64,000 nucleotides of DNA from positions 1 through 64,000 of the forward strand of contig CAJOGC010000004.1 in assembly GCA_905234185.1 (NCBI GenBank), read 5' to 3'. Source of the stretch: an uncultured Alphaproteobacteria bacterium. Lineage in GTDB: Bacteria > Pseudomonadota > Alphaproteobacteria > Rs-D84. The notes under the pieces were generated by a model. It was given only the letters and a program-made list of their open reading frames with translations. It was not told where the DNA came from and searched no databases. The first letter of the stretch is position 1. Each line of letters opens with the position of its first letter. Below are positions 61,976 to 64,000 of this stretch, in pieces. A program made the translations under genes and the position numbers.

Positions 61976-63007
61976 TTACCGTTCGTTTGATTTGTTCTTT
62001 ATAATTGCGACAAAGTTAGGTATTGCTTCGATTATGCCATCCGGCATGGTTGTCATTTGCTGCATTGCGCATATTGTTTGTGGATGTTCGGTGCCATCAC
62101 AGAAAGCACATTTGGTTGAATTCATTTTCTGTAAAGCCGGACATTTTTTGATTGCAAAAGATACGGGATTACGTTGCCCGAACAGTTTCAAGTATTCCGC
62201 CCTGTTATTGTGACGCATCGCTAAAAGGTACAAGTATGTTGGGCACACCGATTTTACTATATTGTCGCGTTCTTTGTTCATATTACGTTTTTCGTGTTGT
62301 TGTTTTAATATTGCTTGGCGATTTTGTTCATAGTATTCAGCCTGGTGTGCACGGTATTGTTCCTTTTTGGCATAGTAACATTTCTTTTTGGTATCGCTTA
62401 TGTTCTTGGCATTTTTACGACGATACCCGGATTCGTATGCCAGAATTTTTTTGTGGTTTTGGATACGATATTGTTTTTGATATGCGGCAACTTGTTCCGT
62501 GTGTTCCGCCACATATTTACGAGACAGCGCATTAAGATATTCTTTGTTGGCAAGATAGTATTTATGATGGTTAATTTTATTACGGATGCGTTTTCTTTCT
62601 TGTTGTTCTTTTTGTTGTTGTTTGATGATATTTATTGCCTTGTTATAAGCGATTTCTGGTTTAGATAATATTTCATGTGCATCAGATTTTTTGGCTTTCA
62701 TATTCAATCTGGACATTTTTGATTCAGATATCTTGAATGGCAATATTGTCCGGATAAGTGCAACAAGGGCGTCTGATAAATACGCCCGTCCACATATCAA
62801 TGCAGAAAAATCTGATCCCGATAAAAATTCGGACAACCCATTTTCAACAATAAAAGTTTCAATTGTTTTCGGGGTGTCTGATTCATATAAAAACCATTCT
62901 GTGAATAATTCAGACAGTGTTGTGATTTTTGAAATAATGGATTGTGTTGGCAACCAATCAATTCGCAATTCAGAAAAAGATGAATAAGTTGCGTTTCTTT
63001 TATTCAT
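61976..63007 (-). CDS. protein with six 15-residue Tyr/Lys repeats
   Basis: A 343-residue protein without a signal. The N-terminal part (1-110) is mixed. The middle is six repeats of 15 residues beginning with Tyr (YYLANKEYLNALSRK, YVAEHTEQVAAYQKQ, YRIQNHKKILAYESG and so on), forming a basic helical array. The C terminus has C-x2-C-type Cys (KCAFCDGTEHPQTIC), perhaps a zinc site. The start overlaps the radical SAM stop as ATGA. The function is unknown; it may be the partner or substrate of that enzyme. Confidence 0.7.
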   Translation of the reverse strand: MNKRNATYSSFSELRIDWLPTQSIISKITTLSELFTEWFLYESDTPKTIETFIVENGLSEFLSGSDFSALICGRAYLSDALVALIRTILPFKISESKMSRLNMKAKKSDAHEILSKPEIAYNKAINIIKQQQKEQQERKRIRNKINHHKYYLANKEYLNALSRKYVAEHTEQVAAYQKQYRIQNHKKILAYESGYRRKNAKNISDTKKKCYYAKKEQYRAHQAEYYEQNRQAILKQQHEKRNMNKERDNIVKSVCPTYLYLLAMRHNNRAEYLKLFGQRNPVSFAIKKCPALQKMNSTKCAFCDGTEHPQTICAMQQMTTMPDGIIEAIPNFVAIIKNKSNER

Positions 63008-63858
63008 TTTAATTTATTTTGATAAAACTTTTGCATTAAAATTCGCGTTACTGTATCAAGGTCGCGTCCGGCAATACGTTCCCGGAATTTATAGTTAAGT
63101 ATGGCATTGCCGGCGTTGTCGACGACTAAACAATGTCCGTCAGAATCGGGGGTTCCGGTGTTTGACCCCGTGGTATATGTTTTGGTTTCTATCGCCCGTC
63201 CCGCTTTATATATTGGGGTATTGAATGATGTAAATATTTGTATACCCGAATAACCGAATATTGCGGCAAAATCGTTATTTTCGGTGTTCGTTGAATATGT
63301 CATAATGCCGAGATGTGATAATTTTTCGCGTAATTGTCGCAGTTTTGTTTTTGATGCCACAGTGTTAAACCCAACCAATGATATACGAATTGCCGGCGCC
63401 AGATATTGACTTTTGACAATGTCGGCAATTACATTGGCGGCGCCGTCCAGGTTGTTGTGAAATTCATCAATGGAAATGTCCAGTGTCGTCACAATTTGTG
63501 TAGAATAAACGACACGTGCCAAGTCTTTTAATATGTTTTGGCGCAGGTCTGTGCTGTTTCCCCATGTTGCATTTGTTTTTATTGTCGGAATACCGCCGGC
63601 ATTATATATCATATACAGTGCCTGGGGAATATAATCACGGTTACCAAAAACGAACGGCGCCATGGCTTCGCCCCCACCAATAACAAAATATTCGGTTTTG
63701 GGGAATTCTATCTGGTTGAATTGAGTGATAAAATTTTGCATTTGTGCCAATGGCATGAACTGTTTTGGACGCGTTGGCCCAGACAATTCACAACAATGGG
63801 CGCAATTCAAATTGCACCAATTTGTTATTTTAAGACAAAGGCTTAGTTTACTATTCAT
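63004..63858 (-). CDS. radical SAM protein
   Basis: A 284-residue radical SAM enzyme. The 4Fe-4S motif is WCNLNCAHC (C-x3-C-x2-C), preceded by LCLKIT. The next motif is VIGGGEA, a GGE-type AdoMet site. The C-terminal third lacks an obvious SPASM Cys cluster. Substrates of this superfamily are very varied. It is translationally coupled to the Tyr-repeat protein downstream, which may be its target. That link rests on gene order only. Confidence 0.85.
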   Translation of the reverse strand: MNSKLSLCLKITNWCNLNCAHCCELSGPTRPKQFMPLAQMQNFITQFNQIEFPKTEYFVIGGGEAMAPFVFGNRDYIPQALYMIYNAGGIPTIKTNATWGNSTDLRQNILKDLARVVYSTQIVTTLDISIDEFHNNLDGAANVIADIVKSQYLAPAIRISLVGFNTVASKTKLRQLREKLSHLGIMTYSTNTENNDFAAIFGYSGIQIFTSFNTPIYKAGRAIETKTYTTGSNTGTPDSDGHCLVVDNAGNAILNYKFRERIAGRDLDTVTRILMQKFYQNKLK

Positions 63859-63917
63859 ACCTATGAATGTAATACAGAAATATTATTTTGTCAACACAGG
63901 TAAACGGTGAATAAAAG

Positions 63918-63945
63918 TGGGGTGTTTGCCCCACCCCGTTTTTTT
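63918..63945 (+). terminator. hairpin near the window end
   Basis: GTGGGG and CCCCAC form the stem, and CCCGTTTTTTTT follows. Confidence 0.6.
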
Positions 63946-64000
63946 TATTGTGCCAATGCGGCGCGAATTTGTTGCATGTTTCCGTCCAGGGTTTGTGACG
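63945..64000 (-). CDS. 3' end of a partial gene
   Basis: A minus-strand frame ends TAA at 63945-63947 and reads SQTLDGNMQQIRAALAQ up to the window edge. It is open with no stop to 64000, but only 18 codons are visible, so the call rests on amino-acid plausibility and on the hairpin after it. Confidence 0.4.
   Translation of the reverse strand, partial: SQTLDGNMQQIRAALAQ

Overview
The window reads as chromosome of a small-genome, moderately AT-rich alphaproteobacterium. A GcrA-type cell-cycle regulator, a CpaA-like A24 prepilin peptidase, an lpxA-lpxB pair and FtsB-, RodZ- and bactofilin-type morphogenesis genes fit a Gram-negative alphaproteobacterium. The many small secreted Cys-rich proteins recall uncultured gut Alphaproteobacteria (RF32/Enterousia-like); that placement is inference. 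TGA is used as a stop, so the code looks standard.

Layout. 1-378: intergenic repeat of hairpins. 379-7607: ssb, rho, a spanin-like overlapping gene pair, a ureohydrolase, secreted and lipid-anchored surface proteins, tRNA-Pro(TGG) with a duplicated 3' end, and an HdeD-like membrane protein. 7643-20998: a 13.3-kb island integrated in tRNA-Arg(TCT), with the intact tRNA on the right and a 47-bp tRNA 3' fragment (itself interrupted) on the left. It carries a tyrosine integrase, an AlpA-like regulator, a Nu1/TerS-like protein and a BRO-type antirepressor. Its cargo looks defensive: a type III restriction-modification operon with two extra small genes between mod and res, a serine recombinase, a SieB-like membrane protein and a mini-HNH protein. 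The arrangement resembles a phage satellite. 21173-37655: mostly housekeeping (tspO, ftsB-like, dus, rodZ-like, uvrA, a free-standing SRP M-domain protein, rlmE, rnhA, transketolase, YgjP-like peptidase, hisS with a possible leader ORF, prfA, aroK, mscL). 37711-38750: about 1 kb of repeat-rich non-coding DNA. 38751-51587: two related secreted proteins, leuS, rpiB, bactofilin, an M23 peptidase, a methyltransferase, lpxA-lpxB and an 860-residue secreted protein. 51731-52298: four tRNA genes (Leu, Ala, Leu, Val) separated by hairpin modules. 52402-64000: a secreted-protein operon headed by a prepilin peptidase, gcrA, acpS, tRNA-Pro(GGG), small repeat and His-rich proteins, corA and a radical SAM operon.

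Most striking: (1) the satellite-like island and its modified type III operon; (2) short hairpin elements that rejoin tRNA genes exactly at the T-loop in two loci, with compensatory changes in a shared hairpin; (3) an Ffh M-domain protein without the GTPase; (4) Rz/Rz1-like overlapping genes with no prophage nearby; (5) a family of secreted proteins sharing a six-cysteine motif.
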